From positions 1,984,001-2,048,000 of the forward strand of contig JAQJZZ010000014.1 of NCBI GenBank assembly GCA_030077755.1: a DNA stretch of 64,000 nucleotides, given 5' to 3'. Origin of the DNA: Filosporella fistucella (Eukaryota > Ascomycota > Leotiomycetes > Helotiales). Shown piece by piece: positions 13,205 through 23,901 of the stretch. Both the position numbers and the translations under genes were made by a program. The notes below the pieces were generated by a model that made no database searches, was not told the DNA's origin, and saw nothing but the letters and a program-made list of their open reading frames with translations. Numbering within the stretch: position 1 is the first letter of the stretch; each line of letters starts with the position of its first letter.

Positions 13205-13885
13205 TCAAGCCTGATATGTACAATGAGTATTGGTGAGAACACCATCTATGCACACATTAGTAGTTCTTCATCACACCAAGGAAACAACGACAGCTTACCA
13301 AACCACAGTGTCGCACCAGTAGTACCACCATGATCATTACGACAAGTAAGATACGCACCATCATGAGTTTCACCAGCCCAAGTGCAAGATTGTCCGAAGC
13401 CTGAACCACTATCATATTATCAATATCAAGTCTAAAGTTGTCTCCAGGAGGGCGCCGGTTTTACCCAATCTAACCTACATCAGCTAATATCCTCTATCTC
13501 AAGCCGAGCGGGGGGAACTTACATAGATGTGACCATCACGATTATTAAGACAATTATTCAGATCAATCTGAGAAGGGAATGATTCCTCATCAACCCAGCC
13601 ACTTGAAACATTAGTACTAACTCTTCATTCTAACTTTGATGATGAGATTCTTGCGAAGCTGAGAGCTCATGATACAGGAAAAGACACATACTCAGGGCAT
13701 TCATCACAGCGATAAGTGAAACTCGGTTCATGAGTGACGAGTCGACAACCTTTGCAGGAACCTAGTGCACTGGCTGCAGTACCACGCTTTTGAATCAACT
13801 CGTCTCCTACGGAGAGGGCTGGAGCAGCGAGGATGCTGGCGATGAGACCGAGAAATAGACTGGAGAACAGGTTTCGGAGATGCGT
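13205..13885 (-). pseudogene. Broken secreted cyanovirin-N-like (CVNH) gene
   Basis: Four exon-like segments (13885-13692, 13601-13523, 13408-13299, 13245-13205) encode a signal-peptide-like stretch, a Lys-Arg Kex2-type site and a Cys-rich mature part. The mature part resembles two CVNH repeats: SQIDLNNCLNN-RDG, then a GFGQSCTW block, LTCRND and a closing LxNTHC. Two faults are visible. The expected ATG before the hydrophobic stretch reads ACG (13885-13883), and the nearest in-frame ATG (14008) would place a long non-signal extension in front. The exon 2/exon 3 junction is also out of frame with the best donor (GTAAGT) and acceptor. CVNH domains bind mannose-type glycans. A micro-exon or unusual start could rescue it, so decay is likely but not proven. 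Confidence 0.5.
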
Positions 13886-15235
13886 CTTGAGAGATGTGGT
13901 AAATATCTTCGTCTGGAGGAGTATCTGCGGACGGTTCAAAGTAGATCGAGTGCCAAAAGGCAAAAGAAGAGTATTTCTTGGGCAGAGAATGTAACGAGTA
14001 TTACTCATAGGAGGAAGACGTTCGTTTGGAAGCAGCGACGCAGTGTAAAAACAAGAAGGATCAACCCAAGTATTTTAACTATGAAATTCAGCAGCTGGGG
14101 AAGGAGGAAGTGCAACCAACATAGTCAAAACCCCATGCGAAGTAATAGAGATCAAAATATCCCTCGCCTCCCGTGCCCGAGAATACAATGTGACAAGATA
14201 CAAGCATGTCAGATTCAATATTCACTGCGTGAAATCATGAATCTCGACGAATTGAGAGCCAACTGCTTCTCAGGGTGTATGTAACCCAATTTTGAGAAAG
14301 ACTGAGTGAAGGGAAGGCGAAAAAGAAAAATGGAGAAGGAATGGGAGTGGAATGGGAACGTTTCAAGTAGAATTGAGGGGGAAAGTATATTGAGTTATAG
14401 ATGAAGCAAGTGATTCGAAGTAGCTATTTTCATTTAATCTTCGCGGGTTTGTAAGAAAGAAGTAGCGAAATCATGTTCAAGATATCTTTAGCCTACCTAC
14501 TTCCCTGGACCCTAGTTACATTCCTACAAAACCAACACAATCGGCACCCTACACCACACCCTCTTCACCGTGATCTCTCTAACTCCATATTCCCATCTTT
14601 AGAATGATTTGAAATACCTGCGGGTGGGAAACGGGAACAGCCACGCCGAGAGCGCGGGCATCCAAATTTGACGACTATCCCCTTCATTCCCCCTTGACTG
14701 CGTTTCTCTTCGCTCAAACCTTACATTTGGCGATCAAATTCTTATCGATAATGTGTATTAGAATAGAAGTTGTACGAACAGAGGCAGGCAGGGACAATCT
14801 CGTACCATAATATCACCTTGAGAATAGATGCATCTATCTCAATGGTCATTATCTAGCATGTGAACCCTGATTGACCTCGATGGACCGTGAAAACACCGAG
14901 AGTACTTCTCCAAGATATAAATACATGGTATAAGAAACACATTGCAAACATGATAAGAATTCTACTTCAGTCTACAGTTCGGTTGAGACTTCCAACGGGT
15001 TTGCTCGAAGCCTGCAAGGCTGAGGCTATCTTAAGTTCCTCACCCTTGCCTTCGATCTTTTATCCATCGACCAAACTCTCACAGCTCTATTCAACACTTC
15101 CTTTCCAGACTGTGGTCCTCAACCTCTACAGGACTACTTGAGTGCCTTGGGTACGCACAAATGCGAGCCCTAATTCTGATTACATTCTAACCTGAACGGC
15201 AACGGACCCTGCAGGTCTGATATCAAGCTTGCAAC
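13886..15235. other. Intergenic region, no gene seen
   Basis: Short ORFs on both strands without domains. It separates the CVNH-like remnant (minus strand) from the caspase pseudogene (plus strand). Confidence 0.5.
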
Positions 15236-16200
15236 ATGCGAGGCGCACATACTATTACGAACAGGAACGGTATGAGGGGTGGTGAGCTAGCATCGTCTGC
15301 GTGCAAGACCCCAACCAATACAAGCAGCCCATACACCGAAGTGCATGTATTGATACTGCTATGGGAACGCTCAGAAAAAGATATCGAAGAAGACACTTTG
15401 TATCTTGGAACTGTACTTGGCAAGTACTGTGCCACCACAGTCACACAATTCATGATTCCCCAATCCAAGCATGCCTATAAGAAATTGGAAGAGAAAATCT
15501 ACGCATTCAAAAAGGACATTCTCAGAGGAACAATCTTCTGATTGTCTGTTATGGGGGTCATGGTTCTTTGGATTCTCATAACGGACTCATGTGGGGTGCA
15601 AAATATCTGTATGTTCATATATTTCGAAACCAAAATCAAGACTACACTGACAAACACAGAAAAGGGGGAATTTATGAGGTAGCATGGCATGACCTTCAGA
15701 ACTCCTTGGAACGACCATAGTTAGATGTCATATTGCTGATTGATTGTTGTCATGCCGGTGCATCTCGCGCAACTATGTATGATGAGTCCCAAATCAGTTC
15801 CAGTACAAGCAAAAAGATGGAAACTATCGCAGCCTGTGATTTTGAATAAATCACAGGCATTGGAGAATCTTGTCTTGCGAGGGCTCTGGGTGATGAACTC
15901 AAGCGCAGAGCGAGACTGAGGTCGGTATTCTCAGTATCACAACTACATCAGCGTATCATAGCCAACATGATTCAACGCTGCCCTCTGATTGCTCAAGGTG
16001 TAGACAATGCTGTACAAGCAGTCTGGTCAAACCCAGTATATACCCTGCTGAGCCGTGATCGCCGAACCGTGAGCATTTCCTTGGTACCCAGAAGAGGTCG
16101 TGTCGACTCGGCAGCATCGTTGCAACACAAAATTCCTGCTCTAGAAACCAAGCAGATAAGATGGACCGACAAACAGCACTTTCAGCAGCGATATTTATGA
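15236..16200 (+). pseudogene. Decayed caspase-like gene
   Basis: Both active-site signatures of fungal caspase-like proteins are readable: NNLLIVCYGGHG at about 15529 and VILLIDCCHAGASRATM at about 15727. They are flanked by family-typical EVAWHDLQNSLE, MxTIAAC and a late NPVYTLL...SISL block. The reading frame is broken. The N-terminal ORF (15236-15541) runs into TGA just as the GGHG block starts in the next frame. An in-frame TAG (15718) sits just before the catalytic Cys block, and TAA (15847) follows it. A plausible intron (15609-15659) is still recognisable. The lesions cannot be bridged by splicing alone. It lies next to the HET gene and 2.3 kb from the caspase-like gene at 12.0 kb, suggesting a relic of a cell-death or non-self-recognition locus. 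Confidence 0.75.
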
Positions 16201-16674
16201 ACCAAATTTTGCTACCCTTCGGGATGATGCATAGAGAGACGAATATGCCTTATTGGAGGGGTGTAGAAGACTTTCGTGCCAATTACACAAATCCGAATTG
16301 CGCCAATAACGCATATAGATGGCTTCGTGTAGCACGGGAATCTGCTGTAGGAGATTGAAAGGGCGACAATATGCCAGCATGGGAGGTGGCTTGGATGGAT
16401 TGTAGCTGAGCAATTTTAGAATTCGAGCTGGGAAACTTCACAGCATAGACTTGACGGCGGAATGGACAAGGTGAAAGGTTTGGGAATGTTGGAAAGATAT
16501 CGTATGAAAGGACTACCGACCAATAGTAGGTAGTCGCCGCTCAACTAGTTAGGTCTTAGAAACCCAATTGAATTGCCAAAATGCCATTACCTTTCGCACT
16601 CGGGATATATGCTGGTATATATCTGCTCATAAATCTAGAGTCAGAAAGACTAACGAAATTGGGCTCGAAGCCTG
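16201..16674. other. Spacer between caspase pseudogene and HET gene
   Basis: The 3' ends of the two converging genes meet here. An overlapping plus-strand ORF (16161-16358) may be the shifted tail of the pseudogene, but I cannot place it in the family. Confidence 0.4.
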
Positions 16675-18423
16675 TTACATATACCAGCTAAGAAGCTGCT
16701 GAAAAGGCACTCCTGAATCTACACAGATGCCAATTTCAGGGTGCGAAAAGTGCAAGTCGTTCTGGTGATAGAAGTTCACGTAACAGCTCTCTTCATCAGA
16801 CTTTCGAGCAACATCATCACATTTGACCCCCGCTTCAGATATGCCTGAAAGCCCCATGTCAGTCAAAAAGAAATGTGTGAAGCCTCGTGCTGGACCCATC
16901 TCTCGAGGTGATTGCAATCTTTTTCGAAGAGAAGGCCTGTCATCCGTCAACGCCTTGGCTCTGCTATAGAAAGCATTCTTGTCGTCGATCCTACTCAGAA
17001 ATATATCAAGTATGTCTTTAGATTCGATTTTCCGTCTGCCGATAATATTTTCCTTCGTGGGCAGGTTTGGCAGATCTGACATTGGCCGTTTCATTTTGAT
17101 GGCTTTGAAGTACTCTAAGTGGATCATTAAAGCAAGACTCGTGTCAAATGCTTCTTGAACTTCCATCACAGGAATTGAAAACACTACGGTCCCAGCAGAC
17201 GCAGGTTCGTCTTGGGGTATGTTGATTTGCCTGAAAGCCTTCATTGACGCTGATGCGATAGATGTATCTTCCCTACGAGAGATGTATCTTGGTTTGGAAC
17301 TCAGCATCACAGTCTCACAAAGTTCTTGTATATCAGCAGCAGTGTCTAGATTCTGCCAAGTATCCCTCTTATCATGGAAATCGAGCTGATGAATAAGTAA
17401 AGTTGCGCATATCTGCTCTGAGGCATTGTCGTAATCTGCTTTCACCGCCATACGACAGCACATCCGTGCCAAACTCAGAAGACCAAACACTTTGTCTCTC
17501 TGGTCTTCGCATTGAGAAGACTTGAACTGAATCACCAAATCTGGTAATGTGGAGTCATGGGTCTCATATTTTCTCACGTTGCTCGTTTGGTGTAGATAAA
17601 AAGGTGCCGATGTTGAAATAGCAAAATGGTATGAAGCATGAACCACCGCTTTCATGTAGTCGAAGACATAGCTTAGAGCTTGCCATTGCACTGTATGTGG
17701 ACCACATTGAATTTTGACATGTGGGGAGAGTAGGATTTCCTGGGTGATCCACAGTCGAGTCCAGTATTTCCGACGACAGAGACTTTCAAAGCTGTCGTGT
17801 TCTTCCTTTGACACTTGAGATAGAGTTTTCAGACCATCTTCTCGCCGGCGCACTTGACTATTTTTGATAAAATTCATCCCAGGACCACAATCATCGACTC
17901 GGAATTTCGATTCATCCACAACCTTCTCACGCCCGATCCACGCAATACAACAGGTTGCTGAACGATATATTTTGCCCATCAGAGCCACCTGGGCATTTCT
18001 CTCTTCCGTATCCTCTTGATTGATACACAGAGCGTCTATCCATATTACCCTCGTCTCAGTCGGTCCTTGCAAGTGGTGTAACGCCCACCAGAGATTTTCT
18101 CGTACAGGCGTCTCTTTCCCGTCCAGTAAAATAGTAAGTGAGGGGGAGGGAGGACCCCATTCGTATGATAATGCTTCATATGAGAAAACACCGTCTAGAT
18201 TTTCAAGTACTAAGTTGCATTTAATCGTGGCATCAGTCAACGATTTTGGAAGGAGGTGCACTAGTCTGATTTCGTGGCCTCTCAGGCGATGTTGATGTAG
18301 ACCGGGTCCCGATGCTGCAGCTGTTGTGGTAGTGGATGATGTAGCGACTGGGCGATTCTTTTCGATAAAAAATTTATCCCGGAGAACGGATAGCCTGTTC
18401 CTGATCCGCTGGCTCTGCATCAT
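16675..18423 (-). CDS. HET-domain protein (heterokaryon incompatibility type)
   Basis: Single-exon ORF of 582 residues starting Met-Met. After a short basic and Ser/Thr/Ala-rich leader, the HET domain (PF06985) lies at about residues 79-240. Its three hallmark blocks are FSYEALSYEWG, then VIWIDALCINQEDTEERNAQVALM, and RKYWTRLWITQEI. The C-terminal half is the variable region usual for these proteins and shows no NACHT, ankyrin or WD repeats. HET domains trigger cell death on non-self recognition in fungi, and many family members have unknown partners. The gene is intact and converges on the caspase pseudogene. Length and lack of introns are normal for the family. Confidence 0.93.
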   Translation of the reverse strand: MMQSQRIRNRLSVLRDKFFIEKNRPVATSSTTTTAAASGPGLHQHRLRGHEIRLVHLLPKSLTDATIKCNLVLENLDGVFSYEALSYEWGPPSPSLTILLDGKETPVRENLWWALHHLQGPTETRVIWIDALCINQEDTEERNAQVALMGKIYRSATCCIAWIGREKVVDESKFRVDDCGPGMNFIKNSQVRRREDGLKTLSQVSKEEHDSFESLCRRKYWTRLWITQEILLSPHVKIQCGPHTVQWQALSYVFDYMKAVVHASYHFAISTSAPFYLHQTSNVRKYETHDSTLPDLVIQFKSSQCEDQRDKVFGLLSLARMCCRMAVKADYDNASEQICATLLIHQLDFHDKRDTWQNLDTAADIQELCETVMLSSKPRYISRREDTSIASASMKAFRQINIPQDEPASAGTVVFSIPVMEVQEAFDTSLALMIHLEYFKAIKMKRPMSDLPNLPTKENIIGRRKIESKDILDIFLSRIDDKNAFYSRAKALTDDRPSLRKRLQSPREMGPARGFTHFFLTDMGLSGISEAGVKCDDVARKSDEESCYVNFYHQNDLHFSHPEIGICVDSGVPFQQLLSWYM

Positions 18424-18725
18424 AGATGATTGCTGATTGTTGAAGAGGATGGGATGTCGTTGAAGGAATCAGGTAGTCACGCTTCCTTGGCAACCCGTGA
18501 GGTGGAAAGTGCGACTGTTTGATGATTCGCCAAGAAGACACAGCAAGCGATGAAGTACTTGGGTTACGCTTTTACAGCGACACATACCTATAAATGTAGC
18601 GGCTGTGGTGCTATTCCACGTTGCGATAACGCTGAAGTCCAGCGCCACCAGCCCTGTAACAGTACATCTCAACACTATTTTCACAAACCTCAAATATCAA
18701 ACTTATCATTTCTTTTAGGTACAAA
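18424..18725. other. HET promoter and methyltransferase 3' flank
   Basis: About 300 bases between two minus-strand genes; presumably the HET promoter. No further feature seen. Confidence 0.4.
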
Positions 18726-19785
18726 TCATCCTTTCAGGAAAACACCCATCCAAGCATCCATACAACTCACCCCCTCCACACCACCTTCGACGCCCACCAA
18801 AGATGCTTCCACTGCATCCCACATCGCCTCTAGAAGAGTCCTTTCCTTGAGGCCCAGCTCTTCTAACGCCCCCAATTCTCTCTCTCTACTGCCCAAAACA
18901 TCTCTAACCTCCCAATAAGCATCTTTCATCCCTTTGCCCACCTCTGATAAGCCCTCTCTATCTACCACCCACCCCTCATTTTCCACACATTTCTTGATCT
19001 GTGCTGGACTCAACACAGTTCTAACATTTCTCCTGCTTTCGACTTTTTGTTTACTTTCTAGTAACGTCCATAGAAGTGCAGTAAGAAGATGTGGTGTGTT
19101 TTCTCTAGAAGAAGAGGAAAGTGACCATTCAGCGAGACAGAGGGTTGTGGTGTGGGGGGTGAGGCCGGAGAGAAGGGAAGGCAGAATGCTTGGAGACGAG
19201 AAATAGTATATACAATGTGAGAGGACTATGTAGTCGTATGGGACAAGATTGGGGTCAGAGAGGAATGTGGTTGGAGCGGTTGTAAGATAGAAGGCTATGC
19301 GAGGGCCTAAAGAGGAGTCGAGGATGTGCTGTTGGGCTTGTAAGAGGGTGAACGGCGAACCTGTAGATTAGATTCAGTTGTGGATAGAGCAATGGCGATT
19401 GAGTATGATTCTGGTATGCAGAAGAAGATGGGCATGTGATGAGTATGCTAAGCAATAATGCTTGTGAGCCAGAGAGAGAAGGTGTATATGTATGCTGCTC
19501 AAGAAGTCTGGTAAGGAGGTAGGTTGATCACATACCGTAATCTGCTGCTCCAGGATCTATGGCATCAATGTGCCCCTCTGGCCCGACCGCATCTGCGAGA
19601 ACGATCGTTGTGTCACCCTGTCCACATCCTAACTCGAGGACTCGAGAACCTGGCTGGATATCCCAGAAAGATACCAGTTGAAGTCGATGCTCTATTTGTG
19701 CGATGAGGCTTGGAGAGCTTTTGGTTGGGTCTTCGCGCTTCTCGATGAAGTGCCGTGCAAGCATCTCCGCCTTGGAGTGGGTCAT
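18726..19785 (-). CDS. SAM-dependent methyltransferase, substrate unknown
   Basis: Two exons (19785-19536 and 19360-18726) splice in frame to 294 residues. Motif I of class I methyltransferases is clear at residues 49-60 (VLELGCGQGDTT), followed by an acidic motif at the next strand (GHIDAIDPG) that should bind the SAM ribose. The middle contains a motif-IV-like YDYIVLSHCIYYF. The C-terminal part is helical and Glu-rich. The intron has donor GTATGT and acceptor CTACAG. The protein resembles the many small fungal methyltransferases of unknown substrate (Methyltransf_11/25 type). No biosynthetic partner lies next to it. No signal peptide or membrane segment is visible, so it is probably cytosolic. 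Confidence 0.85.
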
Positions 19786-22720
19786 GGTAAGTACACACGA
19801 TAAGTAGCATTGGCCTGGTGATGTATATAGAAATAGAAGCTAAGTCTGAAGTCAAGTAATCTTGGCAATGCGGTGAGTTGAAACTTGAAACGGAAGGTGC
19901 ACTACTTGTCAGATGATGGCCAAAAGATGAGGTATAGTATTGATAATACTATTGCTACTTGCAATGAAGTTTTGATGTATTTTATTTCAGTGTGATACAC
20001 CTTCCTATAGAGACGACTTGCTGAATGAGGAAATGAGTCACTTGAATTGCTACGACTTTTCGGATCACATGATCTGCCAGCAGAGAAAGTCGCTGAGCGC
20101 AGAAACTCAAAGAGCATGGAGTACCTTACTAGACTCAATACAAGAGAGGAAGATAGAACAGCTGCAAAGAAAATGATAGCTCGAAATTCAAGACACCTGC
20201 CGGTACTCAACTTGTCTCCATTCCCATGTCCATCAACAAATGAACACGCACAACATTATCGCGACATTTTGTCTCCAGGAAAAATCTCCCTCCGAGACGC
20301 GCAGATCCTGTGGCTTCATGTAAGACATCCTGAGGTTGATTGGAGCTGTCCCCTTGCCTCAAGCGCTTCACGTGTCGTAAATGGAAGGTGGTGCAGTGAC
20401 TGCAGAATGCAGAGACTCGAAGGTAGATGTTCCTCCGACTTTTCCACACAGGCTTCCAATGCGCCTCTTCGGAATGCTGCAGACAGCTGCGCTCCGGTAA
20501 AAAAGAAAGGACCTTGGATTTCTCATCTCGATGCTGGATGCTAGCTGGCTGGCTGCTGACTGCCTGCGCGTCTTGGTACAGTACGCGATACCTCTCGTCT
20601 TACGGCCTTCCTCATTCTCGGGACCAGTTCTCGTGCTTGTGCCTCTGCGATCCAGAGTTGAAATCGTGGGGTGGGCAGATAGAGTTGTGTTCACGCCGGG
20701 AAAAGTCCAGCAAGCCAAAAGCCAAATGGGTCGAATGCTCAGTTCGTACGGGTGACTTGGTGGCTGTCTGTGGAGTGAAATGCAATTGTGTCCAGAGAGG
20801 AAGCGGTGGTCGGAGATGTGCCTTGATGCGGAGAGGGAAGGCCAGGAAGGCCGGAAGCCCAAGGGGACATTCAGGGATCCTCAGCAACGATCGTTGACAG
20901 ATTGATTAAATGAGGGGCAATTTGGGGGGATTTGGTGGAAAGGGCGACCACCATGATAGGCTGGATAGTGGCGAGTTTGGCTGACAAGCTTCCTGGATTG
21001 GATCCGGTACGCCAGTATTTCGTGGCAAAAAGGGAAGTGCAGGGCAGCGCTGCTGTGCGTGGGATGCAACTCTGCAGCTGCACGCTGGAACCGACGTGGA
21101 AGAGAAGAAGGCAAGGGATATGGATAGGGATGAGAATGAAGATGGGAAAAGGGTGGGCGAAGATGGTGTGCGAGAGGATGGAGAGGTCGTTGGTTGGATA
21201 TTTTTATATGAATTATCAGGGGCAAGGCACGGCTTGGAAGAAGCAACAAAAGCTGAAACAGTTGGATAAATGTGTATTTGACCTGGAAGGGAAAGCAGGA
21301 CGGTCATCAGATGATGAGCAAACTCCAAGATCTTAGCATCATGGGTCATGGAAGGAGAGAAGGGAAGTACAGTACTTGGAAAAATAATGGAAGTATATCT
21401 TTATTTGCAGAGGCAACCCGGCTTGCTGATGGCGTGCAGAATGAATGGGGCAGGTTGATTGTCGGCCGAGGTATGTATCATTTGGAGGTGGAGTCGGAGG
21501 GAAAGCTTGTAATTGTTATCAGGCCAGTCTGTGTCATATGTTTAAGAAAGCTGCAATTGCTACAGTTATGACAGCAGAATTGTGGTTCAAGAATAACTGA
21601 TATTCGTTGTATACTTGCAAAATTTCTCTATTTTATTTTAGCTAACGTTTCCATTTAGACTGCACTGTTACTTTTTCTTCTTCCTCTGAACGACCTTACT
21701 CGTTAGGTCCTTAGTACTCCGAATTGCTAACACGTCTGTACCTGCTGGTGCATCCTCGATAGTAGTCTCAAACGCCGGTCTTCTACCACCGCTGGATCCT
21801 CAGACTAATCACATCTCCGAATTGGACAACGTCTATCTCATCTCATCGTATCGCTTCAATCCCGATATCTTGCCCCTCTCCGGTCACGATGATCAAAGCA
21901 GAAAGCGGAAGGTCATTACAAAAACGTGAAGCGGCAATCGTAATCCCAAATGCTTACTCCGACCATAAGGTAAATGTGGATAAGACAAGACGTATGAGAG
22001 CCTCGGACTCGGTACATGATTTCGACTAGAAGCAGCAAAGAACACAACCGACCCATATTAATATACATACCGAACCCATAGAAGAACGACCTTCCTGAAA
22101 GATGGCAGGTTCCGGGAAATAGAGGGCAGGTAATAAGAGAACAGAGACTTGGCTGAAAGCCTCGAGGCAGGAGACGATTATAAGAAAAACTATGATATTA
22201 ATCTGGACGTTAGGTAATTAATATCAGGTACCCACAAGAGAGGTTGCCTGCCACAAGCGTAATATAAATGTGTCGAAGACAGCGGATGTCACTCTGCATG
22301 CAAATTCTCCTGGTTGGGTACCTGCACACAAAGTGTAAGGCGGGAGGGAGTGTTGAGTAAGGCAAGGGAGGAAGAGAGGTTTCTGGTAATAATAAATAGA
22401 CAATTCGTGACCACAATTATCGTGATGGCGCACTGCAAGCCCACAACCCACTGTAATGCAATTAATTAATTAGACGTGTGGCCCGCATTCTCATGGCTTG
22501 TGTCTTTGCCTTTGGCCTCCACCCTCCACCATGGATTCGAAGCTTTTAGCGGACTTCGAGAACAAATTTGTGGTGATAATCGCCAGACAACATCCCGGCA
22601 CTGATTGACTTACAAGGCGAACTCCATCATTGAGGGCTTCAAACTTGCATGCAGCCAATCACACACATTATCGACATCTTTTGCCCAATCTCTCCTGAGG
22701 TGAGGTGCTTCGGAAGAGAG
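19786..22720. other. Gene-poor region
   Basis: Almost 3 kb with only short, mutually overlapping ORFs (up to 166 codons) on both strands. None shows a domain, signal peptide or splice pattern I can support. It may contain methyltransferase promoter sequence or an unrecognised non-coding transcript. Confidence 0.4.
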
Positions 22721-22742
22721 ATAGAGAGAGAGAGAGAGAGAG
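22721..22742 (+). repeat. (GA)n microsatellite
   Basis: About ten GA dinucleotides in a row, upstream of the phosphodiesterase. It precedes pyrimidine-rich sequence that could belong to the core promoter or leader. Confidence 0.9.
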
Positions 22743-23901
22743 CTGCCCAGGACTGACCAAGCCAGACCAGGTCTCTTTCGCTCTACGGAGTACTGCACTG
22801 TACCAGTACATGTATTGAGGTACTCACGGCTCCGGCTACCTTACGGTACTGTTCTTGTTCTTTCTTCACCCTCAAGGTTCTCGTCCTTCTCTTCCCTCCT
22901 TCTGTCTCTCCGTCTCTCAATCTCTCATGAACTTACCAAAGGCCAGACCGTGACCAGCCCAAACTTAAAATCCCACCCTCAATCAACACTACTATACCTA
23001 GCATACTTTACTACTATACGACCAACACCAACCGGCATCTCCCCACCATTTCTACGGCTCGTAGCACCTCCTTCTCCTCCTCTTCAAGTCTACCTGCTCT
23101 CCAGCTTGCATCGTGCATCTAGCATCTTGCACCTACACTTGCACTTACAACAACTCCATCATCACATCTCCCCCTCTATTTCCAATCTAACGGTCAGGCT
23201 TCAGATCGTCCTTCTACCCGTCTCGGACTGTCCGACCGTTATGATCTTTGCTTTCTTTTCCCATTGTCTGTAGCGCAAGACTTGGCGACCCTTCCTGCCC
23301 TGCCCTGCCCTGCTTGTACCTGTGCTTGCGCCCACAGCACCAGAATTGCACGCTGCCCTCGAGTTCACCCACCTTCGGTCGTACAAGTCGCAATTGACAT
23401 GCTGCCTTGAATGCAATACGACTCGGAACTCACGAATCTTCTTCTTCGGTCGTCTGCTAAGTAAACAGAGGCGTAGTTGCAACTTTGCCTCAAAGAATTG
23501 TTGGCAGAGGTCCTCCATTCCGAGACCAAAGATCCAAGACCCTCGAATTCGACCACCCGCTCTTCCCTGCAATCGCGAAACATACCCATTCCTCTCTTCT
23601 GCGACGTCCAATTCAATACCATCACTTTCGATATCCTGCGATTCATCATCATACATCCACCTCCACCTTTCCCTCCACGACAAAGACCGATACAGAGAGT
23701 CTTTCTGACGAAAGTCTGACTCGTCTGAAAGGTGTCGCGCTCGAGCCAGCCCAGTGCGACACGGCAATCACTACAAAAAGATCGCAATATTACCTGGGGA
23801 AATAACACTCTTCTATTACCAGGGGATCCGACAAAATCCACTGTTATTGGGGACGACAAGAGGGTGATTAGACTTCCGCCATCGCGGTGCGCGAAGCAGT
23901 T
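22743..23901 (+). promoter_or_regulatory. Probable promoter and long leader of the phosphodiesterase
   Basis: Strongly pyrimidine-rich on the plus strand with many short ORFs, including one of 152 codons (22815-23273) and one of 128 (23322-23708). These lack domains and are read here as leader ORFs. Long CT-rich leaders are common for fungal signalling genes. The transcription start cannot be fixed from the sequence. Confidence 0.4.

Noticed and set aside
20427..21349. Overlapping ORFs of 130-165 codons on both strands
   Set aside because: Mutual shadows; no domain or splice evidence favours any frame.
22815..23767. ORFs of 128-188 codons in the CT-rich region
   Set aside because: Composition bias from pyrimidine-rich leader explains them; at most leader ORFs.
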